Assembly: GCF_003984625.1 (NCBI RefSeq)
Contig: NZ_RWKH01000023.1
Span: 38,217-102,216, forward strand
From: Variovorax sp. DXTD-1
Lineage (GTDB): Bacteria > Pseudomonadota > Gammaproteobacteria > Burkholderiales > Burkholderiaceae_C
DNA: 64,000 nt
Direction of reading: 5' to 3'
The notes under the pieces are model-generated. The model searched no databases, had not been told where the DNA came from, and worked only from the letters and a program-made list of their open reading frames with translations. The position numbers were made by a program, and so were the translations under genes. Shown piece after piece: positions 1 to 8,260 of the stretch. The stretch's first letter is position 1; each line of letters starts with the position of its first letter.

Positions 1-177
1 CTGGCGAGAGTGGCTGCCCACTTAAGGGGCCACTCTCCGCCCCTTCGGACTGCTCAAACTTTGGGCAGTCGCTTGCTATTTTCGCCAGCGTGGTGCACAC
101 TCGCGGGCTTGAATTTGCGGGTTAACCCCAGGGTTGCACGCCAATTTGGAACCCCCGCTCTTTTCTTGTGGTGCCCC
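1..177. other. Gene-free leader with stacked inverted repeats
   Basis: No gene is visible before the RNase start at 178. Bases 1-6 (CTGGCG) pair with 83-88 (CGCCAG), and two hairpins sit between them: GGCGAGAGTGGC at 3-14 with GCCACTCTCCGCC near 29-41, and GACTGC near 49-54 with GCAGTC at 65-70. The first hairpin and the outer stem share bases, so they are alternatives. It could be an RNA structure, a terminator of an upstream gene or chance in GC-rich DNA; I recognise no RNA family. Confidence 0.3.
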
Positions 178-591
178 ATGGCGGCTTACGCCTCGATCAC
201 GTCCTCTGTCACTAAGTTTGCGCTCACCGGCTTCGTGCTGGCGGCGTTGGCGACGGGGGCCGAGGCCCGCCGCGAGTGGTTCGGCACCGGAAAGCCCGCC
301 CAGGAATCGATTGCACTGACCGAATTGCCGGCTCAGGGCCAGCGAACCTACGAAGCCATTCTGAGTGGCGGCCCCTTCCGATACGAAAAGGACGGCACGG
401 TATTTGGCAATCGCGAGCGTCTTTTGCCGCCGGCGCGGCGCGGTCACTACCGCGAGTACACGGTGGCAACACCCGGCTCGCGCGATCGCGGCGCACGGCG
501 CATTGTCTGCGGCGGTGAACAGCGCACGACACCTGAGGCCTGCTGGTACACGGCAGACCATTACGCGAGTTTCAGACGGATTGCACCATGA
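178..591 (+). CDS. Secreted guanyl-specific ribonuclease, barnase/RNase T1-N1 family
   Basis: The 137-residue protein starts with a hydrophobic export signal (about residues 10-28, ending near AEA) and then a microbial RNase domain (N1/T1/barnase type). The family cleaves RNA 3' of guanosine. Visible active-site equivalents are Glu93 in YREYTV, Arg107-Arg108 in GARRIV and His128 in TADHYASF, in barnase order and spacing. I chose the ATG at 178 because it opens directly onto the signal peptide; an upstream in-frame start at 10 would add an unlikely 56-residue leader. The stop overlaps the barstar start by four bases, so toxin and inhibitor are translationally coupled. Confidence 0.88.
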   Translation: MAAYASITSSVTKFALTGFVLAALATGAEARREWFGTGKPAQESIALTELPAQGQRTYEAILSGGPFRYEKDGTVFGNRERLLPPARRGHYREYTVATPGSRDRGARRIVCGGEQRTTPEACWYTADHYASFRRIAP

Positions 592-1067
592 GCGATGACA
601 ACGACTTGAGCGGCGCCCCGAAGCGCCCCGAAGAAATGATGATGACTATGGAAAGACCAGCGGAGATGACTTTATCCCTTCGTGCCGTACGCCCGAACAT
701 CGTGCAATCGATTCGTGCGTTCCGCGTGAACGACCTGCAGGAAGCCGCCAACGCAGCAGGCCAGCACTTCCTGTACGCCAACCTGGGCAATGCCCAGACC
801 AAGCAGGACGTTCTCGACCTCATCGCGCAGCAGTTCACCTTTCCGGCGCACTTCGGCAAGAATTTTGACGCGCTGTACGACTGCATGACCGACCCGTTGT
901 ATAAATCGGGCCCGCAGCCCGGTTTTGTCATCGTGCTCGAACAGATTCCGGCCAACGCCAAGTTCGACAAGGAAGCGCGCGAGCAATTGCTCGACATCTT
1001 CCGCGACGCCTCCGACTACTGGGGCGACCGGAAGGTCCCGTTCCGGTGCTTCTATTCTTTTCTGTAG
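588..1067 (+). CDS. Barstar-family ribonuclease inhibitor
   Basis: The 159-residue cytoplasmic protein matches barstar (RNase inhibitor) across residues about 50-150, including the segment FPAHFGKNFDALYDCM that provides the acidic inhibitory helix in this family. It should bind and block the RNase encoded just upstream before export. Translation begins at the ATGA overlap with the RNase stop; a later ATG at 666 would give a shorter form without the acidic, methionine-rich N-terminal stretch. Barstar proper is about 90 residues, so the N-terminal 45 residues are extra and look unstructured. Confidence 0.87.
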   Translation: MSDDNDLSGAPKRPEEMMMTMERPAEMTLSLRAVRPNIVQSIRAFRVNDLQEAANAAGQHFLYANLGNAQTKQDVLDLIAQQFTFPAHFGKNFDALYDCMTDPLYKSGPQPGFVIVLEQIPANAKFDKEAREQLLDIFRDASDYWGDRKVPFRCFYSFL

Positions 1068-1311
1068 CCCGTTCTGCACACACCAGCCAAGCAGAACGGG
1101 CGAACGAGGCTCAGCCGAACGGCGCAGCACTCGATGGCATCGAAATCAACAGCAACAATGCAACCGCAGCAGCCGGCGCGGAGCCGGAAGGCGAAAAAAT
1201 GCCGACCGATAAACTGGTCGACGTTTCGCCGCTCGCATTGCGTATGAGCAGCCCCTTTAATGCGGGCTACTGGTTAGCAGCCGCGTAAGACGCTCTCGCC
1301 CCAGGCGCTAC
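1068..1311 (+). other. Intergenic stretch with a doubtful small ORF
   Basis: An open frame of 80 codons (1046-1288) overlaps the barstar 3' end in another frame and runs through this stretch. Its product has no recognisable motif, is rich in Ala/Asn/Glu and has no convincing ribosome binding site. I regard it as probably non-coding, but a small protein cannot be excluded. It is followed by the terminator at 1312. Confidence 0.2.
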
Positions 1312-1340
1312 AAAAAGCCCGTCTCGCGACGGGCTTTTTT
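1312..1340. terminator. Bidirectional intrinsic terminator between barstar and rsmA
   Basis: A perfect stem AAAAAGCCCGTC / GACGGGCTTTTTT with loop TCGC has a T run on both strands. It separates the rightward RNase-barstar pair from the leftward rsmA and overlaps the rsmA stop region. Confidence 0.85.
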
Positions 1341-2109
1341 ATTTGGACTCAGGAGGAACGGCCTGGGCCAAGGCCACGTATTCGGCCACAGGCACTTCCT
1401 CGGCCCGGCGCTGGGCGTCGAATTCACCCGCAAAGCCATGCTCTTCGAGCCACCGGCCCAAGGTATGCCGCATGATCTTGCGGCGCTGGCTGAAGGCAAC
1501 CTGCACGATTTCACCGAGGCGGGCCGCATCGACGGCCGGCGGCTCGGTCAGCGGCACCATCCGCACCACGGCACTGTCGACACGCGGCGGCGGATCGAAA
1601 CTCTCGGGCGGCACGAACAGCACGTTTTCCATCCGGTAGCGCCACTGCAGCATCACGCTCAGGCGGCTGTAGTCGGAGGTGGCGGGCTTGGCGACCATGC
1701 GGTCGATCACTTCCTTCTGCAGCATGAAATGCTGGTCGGCAATCAGGTGGGCGAAGCCCAGCAGATGGAACAGGATGGGGGTCGAGATGTTGTAGGGCAG
1801 GTTGCCGACCACGCGCAGCGGCGTCGGAAACCTGGCGGCCAGCTCGGCGAAATCGACCTTGAGCACGTCCGACTCGATCACGTCGAGCTGCGGATGGTCC
1901 CGCAGCCGCTTGGCCAGGTCGCGGTCGAGCTCGACAACCGTCAGGCGCCCGAGCCGCTCGACCAGCGGCTGCGTGAGCGCCGCCAGCCCCGGACCGATCT
2001 CGACCATGGCGTCGCCAGGCTGCGGCGCGATCTCGTGCACGATCGCATCGATGATGCCCCCGTCGGACAGGAAGTGCTGCCCGAACCGTTTCCTGGCGAT
2101 ATGTGCCAT
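1339..2109 (-). CDS. rsmA: 16S rRNA (adenine1518/1519-N6)-dimethyltransferase RsmA (KsgA)
   Basis: The 256-residue enzyme dimethylates A1518 and A1519 in helix 45 of 16S rRNA during 30S maturation, using SAM. It shows the family N-terminus RKRFGQHFLSD (residues 7-16), SAM motif I EIGPGLA (37-43) and the catalytic NLPYN (103-107). Its length is normal for KsgA. The start overlaps the surA stop as TGATG, so it is the last gene of an lptD-surA-rsmA operon. The pdxA gene that separates surA and rsmA in many proteobacteria is absent here. Confidence 0.96.
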   Translation of the reverse strand: MAHIARKRFGQHFLSDGGIIDAIVHEIAPQPGDAMVEIGPGLAALTQPLVERLGRLTVVELDRDLAKRLRDHPQLDVIESDVLKVDFAELAARFPTPLRVVGNLPYNISTPILFHLLGFAHLIADQHFMLQKEVIDRMVAKPATSDYSRLSVMLQWRYRMENVLFVPPESFDPPPRVDSAVVRMVPLTEPPAVDAARLGEIVQVAFSQRRKIMRHTLGRWLEEHGFAGEFDAQRRAEEVPVAEYVALAQAVPPESK

Positions 2110-3518
2110 CAGGACTGGGGCGGCTCGCGGTATTCGACGTAGGCGCGCGCCCGCACTTCCTGCACCCAGGTGGTGAAGGCTTCTTCGACCCGCTGCTCGC
2201 GCAGCACGGCCCGTGCGGCTTCGCGCTGCTCGGTCTGCGTGAGCTTGGATTCACGGCGGCCGACCACCTGGATCAGGTGAACGCCGAAGCGCGACACCAC
2301 GGGGTCGCTGATCTGGCCGGGTGCGAGCCGGTCCATGGCTTCCTCGAACTCGGGCACGAACTGGCCCGGGCGCGACCAGCCGAGATCGCCGCCTTCCTTG
2401 GCGCTCGCGTCCTGCGAGTTGTCGCGCGCCAGACCGGCAAAGTCGGCTGCGTTGGCTTGCAGGCGGCGCTTGAATTCGGCCAGCTGCGCAACCGCTTGCG
2501 CTGTCGTGCGCTTGGGGTCGTTGAGCAGCAGGATGTGGCGCACCTGGGTCTGGGTGACGGTCGCGTCCATGGCGCCCAACTGGGCCTTGGCCAGAACCTT
2601 CAGCACATGGAAGCCCGCACCCGAGCGGATGGGCCCCGCAATGCCGTTGACCGGTGTCGACTGCGTCGCTTCGACGAACAGCGACGGATAGCGGTCGGCG
2701 CCGCGCATGCCGATGGCACCGCCGTTGGCGCGGTCGGGCGAATCGGAGTTTTCCTGCACCAGCTTGGCGAAGTCTTCGCCGGAACGGGCGCGCTGCGCGA
2801 GGCCCTGGGCCTTCTGCTGCAGCGTGGCCACTTGCGCGGGGGTGGCGTTCTCGGGCACGGCGACGAGCAGCTGCGCGAGATTGATGTTCTGCAGGGCCGC
2901 GTCCTTGGTGGGGGAGTTTCGCTGGTCGCGCAGGTATTCGTCGGCCTCGGAATCGCTGACCTTGACCTTCGATTCGACTTCGCGGTCGCGCAGCCGCGTG
3001 AGCAGCAGCTGGTCGCGCAGATCGTTGCGGAATTCGCGCGGTGCAATGCCTTCGGCCGCCACGCGGCGGCGCAGTTCTTCGACGCTGAGCTGGTTCTGGC
3101 GTGCCACGGTCTGTTCGGCCTGGTCGATCGCCACGTCGTCCACCTTGATGCCGTTTTCCTTCGCCAGTTGGAGCTGGGCACGCTCGGAGATCAGGCGCTC
3201 GAGCACGAGGCGCGTGAGTTCGGCGCGGGGCACGCGCTCGGCTTCGGCGTTTTCGCGGACGAGGCGAGTCACGCGCGTCTGCACCTCGGTGTTGGTGATG
3301 GGCTCGGAATTGACCAGCGCGACGATGTACTCGGCCGAGCGCTGCACCGGCGCCGCGGTGGAGGGCGCGGTACGCGGGACCGGCGGCGCAAGCCGCGGGC
3401 CGGCGCGCATGATGTCCGTGATGCCCCCGCCGCCGCTGGGACGCAGGCCCTGCGCGCCGGACGTTGCAGCCAGCGCCGCAAGGCAGCTCAAGGTAAGGAT
3501 GGAACGGATGTGTTTCAT
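2109..3518 (-). CDS. surA: Periplasmic peptidyl-prolyl isomerase / chaperone SurA
   Basis: The 469-residue SurA chaperones outer-membrane proteins, LptD among them, across the periplasm. Residues 1-23 form a signal peptide (MKHIRSILTLSCLAALAATS). An N-terminal SurA chaperone domain follows, then two parvulin-type PPIC repeats, the first near residues 205-310 and the second near 315-425. I placed the start at 3518 because it is the only methionine that opens on the signal peptide; the longer open frame overlaps lptD in another frame. It lies 17 bases after lptD and overlaps rsmA by one base. Confidence 0.95.
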   Translation of the reverse strand: MKHIRSILTLSCLAALAATSGAQGLRPSGGGGITDIMRAGPRLAPPVPRTAPSTAAPVQRSAEYIVALVNSEPITNTEVQTRVTRLVRENAEAERVPRAELTRLVLERLISERAQLQLAKENGIKVDDVAIDQAEQTVARQNQLSVEELRRRVAAEGIAPREFRNDLRDQLLLTRLRDREVESKVKVSDSEADEYLRDQRNSPTKDAALQNINLAQLLVAVPENATPAQVATLQQKAQGLAQRARSGEDFAKLVQENSDSPDRANGGAIGMRGADRYPSLFVEATQSTPVNGIAGPIRSGAGFHVLKVLAKAQLGAMDATVTQTQVRHILLLNDPKRTTAQAVAQLAEFKRRLQANAADFAGLARDNSQDASAKEGGDLGWSRPGQFVPEFEEAMDRLAPGQISDPVVSRFGVHLIQVVGRRESKLTQTEQREAARAVLREQRVEEAFTTWVQEVRARAYVEYREPPQS

Positions 3519-3535
3519 GGCTTTGCTCAATCGTC

Positions 3536-6118
3536 TCAGTCGTAATTGGTGAAGCGGCTCGGCGCCTCGGTGGGCTCGCGCAGGGGCTGGTAGCGCTGGA
3601 TGTTTTGCCGCAGGGCCTGCATGGGACTCGATCCGATGCTGGAAAATCCGACGAATTCGAGCTGGAACATGATGCGGGTGTTGGCCGTCACCTGCCCGGT
3701 CGTCACGCGCTGAAGCACCACGCGCCCGATCCAGCAGCAGCCGTCGTACTCGAAGCCGAGCACGCCGTCCGTGAGTTTCTTGTCCTGCAGGCTGTAGTTG
3801 AGCCGGCCCACGGCATACCAACGCCCGCCGCCCTGGCCCTTGCCCGGGCCGAGGTCCTTGCCCTTGTCGCCCCACAGGTCGTTGAGCGGCCATTGCCAGC
3901 CCACGTCGAACGACTTGTTGCCGTCGGTGGCGGTCGGGGTGCTGGGCGCCTGGTAGCGGAATGCGGCGCTGAGGTTGTGATACGGCTCGGGGTTGTAACG
4001 CGCGCTGATGGCCGAACGCGTCGACCTTTGCGTGTCGGGGTTGTACTGCACGACCGTGTCCAGGCTCCACTTGGGCGTCCAGTTGATCTGCGCGCCCACC
4101 AGCAGGTCGCTCGCGCGATCGGTGATCGGCACGCCGCCCGGCAGTGTGACTTTTTGATCGCTGAAACGCAGCCGCTGCGCAATGCCGAAACGCGCTGCTT
4201 CAACACCCGTGGCGGGGTCGATCAGGCGGGACGTCACGCCGAGCGTGAGCGTGTTGGTGTCGGAGATGCGGTCGTTGCCCGAGAACGCGTTCTCGGTATA
4301 GATGGTCGCAAAGCTGAAATCGTTGGCCGCCGAATCGTAGTTCGGCAGCATGCTCTGGTTGCGGTACGGCGTGTAGACGTAGTACGCACGCGGTTCCAGC
4401 GTCTGGCGGAAGGCACGGCCGAAGTAGTTCGCATCCCGCTCGAAGATCAGGCCGCTGTCAAGGCTGAAGGTCGGCACCGTGCGGTTGCTCGAGGTCGGAA
4501 AGAAATACAGCGAGTTCGGGTTGTAGGGCACGCCGTTGACGTACGTGATTCCGTTGACGGTGAGCTTCGGAACGTCCGCCTGCGGCAGGTAGTAGTTGTA
4601 CGAAGTCGCATGCAGCTGCAGCTTCGGAATGACGAAGGAACTCGGCGTGATGAACGGACGGCTGATGGTTGCCTGGGCGAAGGCGCGATCCCCGTCGGGC
4701 TGCGACTGCTGGTTGACGTCGAAGCCAGGCTGGCCGCTCAGGATGCTGTTGACCCGGAAGCGCGTGTAGTCGAGATTCAGCCCCACGTCGAAGCCGTGCC
4801 AGTCGTACTTGGCGTAGTTCGCGGTGATCTGCGGCATCCGGTCGTACGACGGCACGATCGGCGAGAGGTTGTATTGCAGCGTCTGGTAGCGCGTGGTGCG
4901 CAGAATGCCGCTCCAGTCGTCCTTGGCCCAGTTGAGTGCCGCTTCGTTCGGCAGCTGGCGCTGCGCCAGTGTGGGCGTGCGCGTGAAGTCGCGCCAGTAG
5001 TCGTCGTCGCTGACCCGGTTGATATTGATGTTGGCCGACAGCGAATCCAGGCCCAGCGCCTTGGCATTGAACTCCTGGTGATGGGTGCCCCAGATGCCCC
5101 AGCGCTTGCTGCTGTTGGGCGCTGAGGTCAGGTCCTTGGCCTGGATTTCTCCGTTGGCCAGCTGCTGGAGCTGGCTGGCGCGCAGCTCGTTGTAGCGCTG
5201 GCCCACCAGGCGGTCGCTGCCCATGAAGTCCAGGCGGATGGTGCCGTTGTAATCCTTCTCGAGATAGCGGAACTCCGAACCCAGGTTGAGCCCCCGCTTG
5301 CTCATCAGCGTGGGCGTGAACGTGGCATCGCGGTTGGGTGCGATGTTCCAGTAGTACGGCTGCGAGATCTCGATGCCGTTGGTGTTGTCGATGCCGACCG
5401 TCGGCGGCAAGAGGCCGCTCTTGCGCTCGCTCGACAGCGGAAAGCTCACGCTCGGCAGCGGCGGCGTGCTGATGCCCATGAAGCTCAGCCGCGCATCGGT
5501 GGCCACGCCGATGTTTTCTTCGGTGTCGGTGGTCATGGTGGCCGCGGTCAGCAGCCAGGCGGGCATCCAGCCCGGGTAGTCTTCGCGCCGGCAGGTGGTG
5601 TAGGTGGCGCTGCGCGCCACCGACACGCTGCTGTCGACGAAATCGATGCGCTGCGCCTCGCCGTGCCCGCCGGTGGCGAGAAAGCTGTAGCGCACATTGT
5701 TGAAGAAGCCTTCGAAGGTCTCGAGCTTGAGCTCGAGCTCGGGACCTTCGTACACATTGCCGGCCTGGTTCACCCGCACGTTGCCGCGCGCCTTGGCCCG
5801 GTCGTCGGGCTGGTAGTACTCGAGCCGGTCGGCGGTGATGGCGACTTCGCCGCGCCGCAGGGTGGCATTGCCTTCGACCACGGTCTCCAGGTCCTGGCGG
5901 CCGGACAGGCGGTCACCGGTAATCAGGCTCGGCAACTGGCTGCGCTCGGCGGGGGGCAGTGTTTCGGTCAGCTGCGGCGTGCGCTTGAGCACCAGGGGGC
6001 CGTCGAGGCCGCCCGCCGGCTGCGCGGAGGCGCCGTGCGCGTGCAGCAGCGCCAGCGACAGCAACGCCAATGGCAGCGGCGGACCGGAACGCCGCAAGGC
6101 AGCAGCACGTCGGCTCAT
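3536..6118 (-). CDS. lptD: LPS-assembly outer-membrane protein LptD
   Basis: The product is about 860 residues and inserts lipopolysaccharide into the outer leaflet with LptE. A signal peptide is present (PLPLALLSLALLHAHGASAQ), followed by the OstA/LptA-like periplasmic beta-jellyroll (ITADRLEYYQPDD segment, roughly residues 85-190) and a long C-terminal beta-barrel rich in aromatic and polar alternation. The start at 6118 (MSRRAAALRRSG) is chosen because it sets the signal peptide correctly; an upstream ATG at 6193 adds 25 residues without sense. It is the first gene of the lptD-surA-rsmA operon and diverges from the kinase gene at 6353. Confidence 0.95.
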   Translation of the reverse strand: MSRRAAALRRSGPPLPLALLSLALLHAHGASAQPAGGLDGPLVLKRTPQLTETLPPAERSQLPSLITGDRLSGRQDLETVVEGNATLRRGEVAITADRLEYYQPDDRAKARGNVRVNQAGNVYEGPELELKLETFEGFFNNVRYSFLATGGHGEAQRIDFVDSSVSVARSATYTTCRREDYPGWMPAWLLTAATMTTDTEENIGVATDARLSFMGISTPPLPSVSFPLSSERKSGLLPPTVGIDNTNGIEISQPYYWNIAPNRDATFTPTLMSKRGLNLGSEFRYLEKDYNGTIRLDFMGSDRLVGQRYNELRASQLQQLANGEIQAKDLTSAPNSSKRWGIWGTHHQEFNAKALGLDSLSANININRVSDDDYWRDFTRTPTLAQRQLPNEAALNWAKDDWSGILRTTRYQTLQYNLSPIVPSYDRMPQITANYAKYDWHGFDVGLNLDYTRFRVNSILSGQPGFDVNQQSQPDGDRAFAQATISRPFITPSSFVIPKLQLHATSYNYYLPQADVPKLTVNGITYVNGVPYNPNSLYFFPTSSNRTVPTFSLDSGLIFERDANYFGRAFRQTLEPRAYYVYTPYRNQSMLPNYDSAANDFSFATIYTENAFSGNDRISDTNTLTLGVTSRLIDPATGVEAARFGIAQRLRFSDQKVTLPGGVPITDRASDLLVGAQINWTPKWSLDTVVQYNPDTQRSTRSAISARYNPEPYHNLSAAFRYQAPSTPTATDGNKSFDVGWQWPLNDLWGDKGKDLGPGKGQGGGRWYAVGRLNYSLQDKKLTDGVLGFEYDGCCWIGRVVLQRVTTGQVTANTRIMFQLEFVGFSSIGSSPMQALRQNIQRYQPLREPTEAPSRFTNYD

Positions 6119-6352
6119 CAAGCGCCCCGCCGCATCGTTCCGGAGAAGGACCGCAGTCTCCCCGAGGAGGGCTGCGAGTGCACAAGGTGCCAAACGTGGG
6201 AGCTTTGGATCGTAGGCATCGGTCAGGAACGAAGGATCGTCGGGAGGACGGCGCGGCAGGCCGGCAGGTTGCAGGAGCCGGCGGCAACTCTGTTCGACCA
6301 GGGAGGACCGCAGGAGTTGCCGCGCCAGGCGGATTTGTAGAATCGATTATCC

Positions 6353-7447
6353 ATGACAGCACCCCAGTCCCCCGCCACCGAGCCCGCCCCCCCTGCCAAC
6401 CCCATTCTGTGGGCCGATCCGCAGCGCGCCGCGGTGTTCGAAGGCTGGCTGGCCGGCATTGCCGCCGCGCACCGCCTGCTGCCCGGCACCGTGCGCCTCG
6501 CGTCGGCCGATGCGAGCTTTAGGCGCTACTTCCGCGTCGACACCTCAGAGGCCGCCGGCACCCGCATCGTGATGGATGCGCCGCCCGACAAGGAGAACAG
6601 CGAGCCGTTCGTGCAAGTCGCCCGTTTGATGGCCGAGGCCGGCGTCACGGCGCCGCGGGTGCTCGAATGGGACCGGCCCAACGGCTTTCTGCTGCTCGAC
6701 GATCTCGGCCACCAGACCATGCTCGACGTGATCGATCCGGCCCAGCCGGACGCGAGCCGTCCGCTCTACGACCAGGCGATCGACGCGCTGATCCGCTGGC
6801 AACTGGCGTCCAGGCCGGGCGTGCTGCCGCCGTACGACAGGGCTTTGCTCGAGCGGGAGCTGGCGCTTTTCCCCGAGTGGTACATCGGCCGCCACCGCGG
6901 CATTGCCGTCGAGGGCAAGCTCAAGGAGCGGCTGGAGCGCAGCTTCAAGCTCATCGTCGAGAGCAACCTGGCCTCGCCCAGCGTCTACGTTCACCGCGAC
7001 TTCATGCCCCGCAACATAATGGTCCGCGATGGTACCGACCTGGGCGTGCTCGACTTCCAGGACGCGGTCTACGGCCCCATCACCTACGACATCGCCAGCC
7101 TGATGCGGGACGCTTTCCTGAGCTGGGACGAAGAATTCGTGCTCGACATCACGATCCGCTACTGGGAGGCCGCCCGCAAGGCCAAGCTGCCGGTCGACGC
7201 GGATTTCGGCGCCTTCTATCGCTCGGTCGAATGGATGGGGCTGCAGCGCCATCTCAAGGTGGCCGGCATCTTCGCCCGCCTCACGCTGAGGGATGGCAAG
7301 CCGCGCTACCTGGCCGACACGCCACGCTTCGTCGCCTACATCCGCTCGACGGCCAGCCGCTACATGGAGTTGACCCCGCTGCTGCGCGTGATCGACGAGA
7401 TCGAAGGCAGCTCGGCCATCACCGGCTTTGCCTACGGCAGGGTCTAG
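6353..7447 (+). CDS. amgK: APH-fold sugar kinase, probable AmgK (MurNAc/GlcNAc anomeric kinase)
   Basis: The 364-residue protein has the aminoglycoside-phosphotransferase fold with catalytic HRDFMPRN (214-221) and the metal-binding Asp in LDFQD (233-237). In Pseudomonas and relatives, AmgK phosphorylates recycled MurNAc at C1, bypassing de novo UDP-MurNAc synthesis; its gene lies divergent to lptD, as here. The usual partner murU does not follow: rsmE starts on the very next base after the stop (TAGATG). Function is assigned by family and position; a different small-molecule kinase is possible. Confidence 0.8.
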   Translation: MTAPQSPATEPAPPANPILWADPQRAAVFEGWLAGIAAAHRLLPGTVRLASADASFRRYFRVDTSEAAGTRIVMDAPPDKENSEPFVQVARLMAEAGVTAPRVLEWDRPNGFLLLDDLGHQTMLDVIDPAQPDASRPLYDQAIDALIRWQLASRPGVLPPYDRALLERELALFPEWYIGRHRGIAVEGKLKERLERSFKLIVESNLASPSVYVHRDFMPRNIMVRDGTDLGVLDFQDAVYGPITYDIASLMRDAFLSWDEEFVLDITIRYWEAARKAKLPVDADFGAFYRSVEWMGLQRHLKVAGIFARLTLRDGKPRYLADTPRFVAYIRSTASRYMELTPLLRVIDEIEGSSAITGFAYGRV

Positions 7448-8182
7448 ATGCCCCGCTTTCATTGCCCGGTGCCGCTGGCCGCCGGCGCCACACTGGCCCT
7501 GCCGCCCGGCGCGGCGCGCCACGTGCAGGTGCTGCGGATGCAACCCGGCGATGCGCTCACGCTGTTCGACGGTTCCGGCGGCGAATACGCGGCCACGGTC
7601 GAGCGCATGGGGCGCAGCGACGTTTCCGTCACGGTCGGCGTCCACACGCCGGCGGAGCGCGAAGCCGCACGCGCAGTGCATCTCGCGGTCGGCATGCCCG
7701 CCAACGAGCGCATGGACTGGCTGGTCGAAAAGGCCACCGAACTGGGTGTCGCAAGCATCCAGCCCCTGGCAACGGCCCACGGCGTGCTGCGCCTTTCGGG
7801 CGAGCGCGCCGAGAAGAAGAGGGCCCACTGGGAGGCCATTGCCATTGCGGCCTGCGAGCAATGCGGCCGCAACCGCGTGCCGGTGATTCATCCGGTGCGG
7901 TCTTTTTCCAGCCCCTCGGCGTGGATCGATGCGGCCGCCGGCAAGGACACACTGCGCCTCATCCTGAGCCTCGCCGAAGGCACGCGGCGCCTCACGGACG
8001 CCACCGCTTCGGCGCCAGCCGAACGCGGCGTGCTGGTGCTGAGCGGACCCGAAGGTGGCCTGAGCGCCGCTGAGGAACAAGAAGCGCTCGCCTGCGGCTT
8101 TGCGCCGGTCACGCTCGGACCCCGCGTGCTGCGCGCCGAAACCGCGGCACTCGCTGCGCTGGTATTGCTGGCCGGTAGCTAG
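7448..8182 (+). CDS. rsmE: 16S rRNA (uracil1498-N3)-methyltransferase RsmE
   Basis: The 244-residue SPOUT-class enzyme methylates U1498 in 16S rRNA. An N-terminal PUA-like domain (about 1-70) precedes the trefoil-knot domain with the SAM-binding LSGPEGG (198-204) and the C-terminal LGPRVLRAETA (223-233), both diagnostic. Length is standard. The ATG abuts the upstream kinase stop with no gap, so it is probably co-transcribed. Confidence 0.94.
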   Translation: MPRFHCPVPLAAGATLALPPGAARHVQVLRMQPGDALTLFDGSGGEYAATVERMGRSDVSVTVGVHTPAEREAARAVHLAVGMPANERMDWLVEKATELGVASIQPLATAHGVLRLSGERAEKKRAHWEAIAIAACEQCGRNRVPVIHPVRSFSSPSAWIDAAAGKDTLRLILSLAEGTRRLTDATASAPAERGVLVLSGPEGGLSAAEEQEALACGFAPVTLGPRVLRAETAALAALVLLAGS

Positions 8183-8260
8183 GCCAGGCCGCTGGAGAGC
8201 AAGTTGCGGAACAATGCTTGCTTCACCCATTCATCACGACCAGAGAAGGATCTTCACGCC

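Noticed and set aside
2103..3545. Long open frame on the plus strand opposite surA (480 codons)
   Set aside because: It is a GC-rich antisense shadow: no family motif, and surA with signal peptide and PPIC repeats explains the DNA.
3605..5125. Long plus-strand frame opposite lptD
   Set aside because: Antisense shadow of lptD with Val/Arg/Ala-rich, structureless product.
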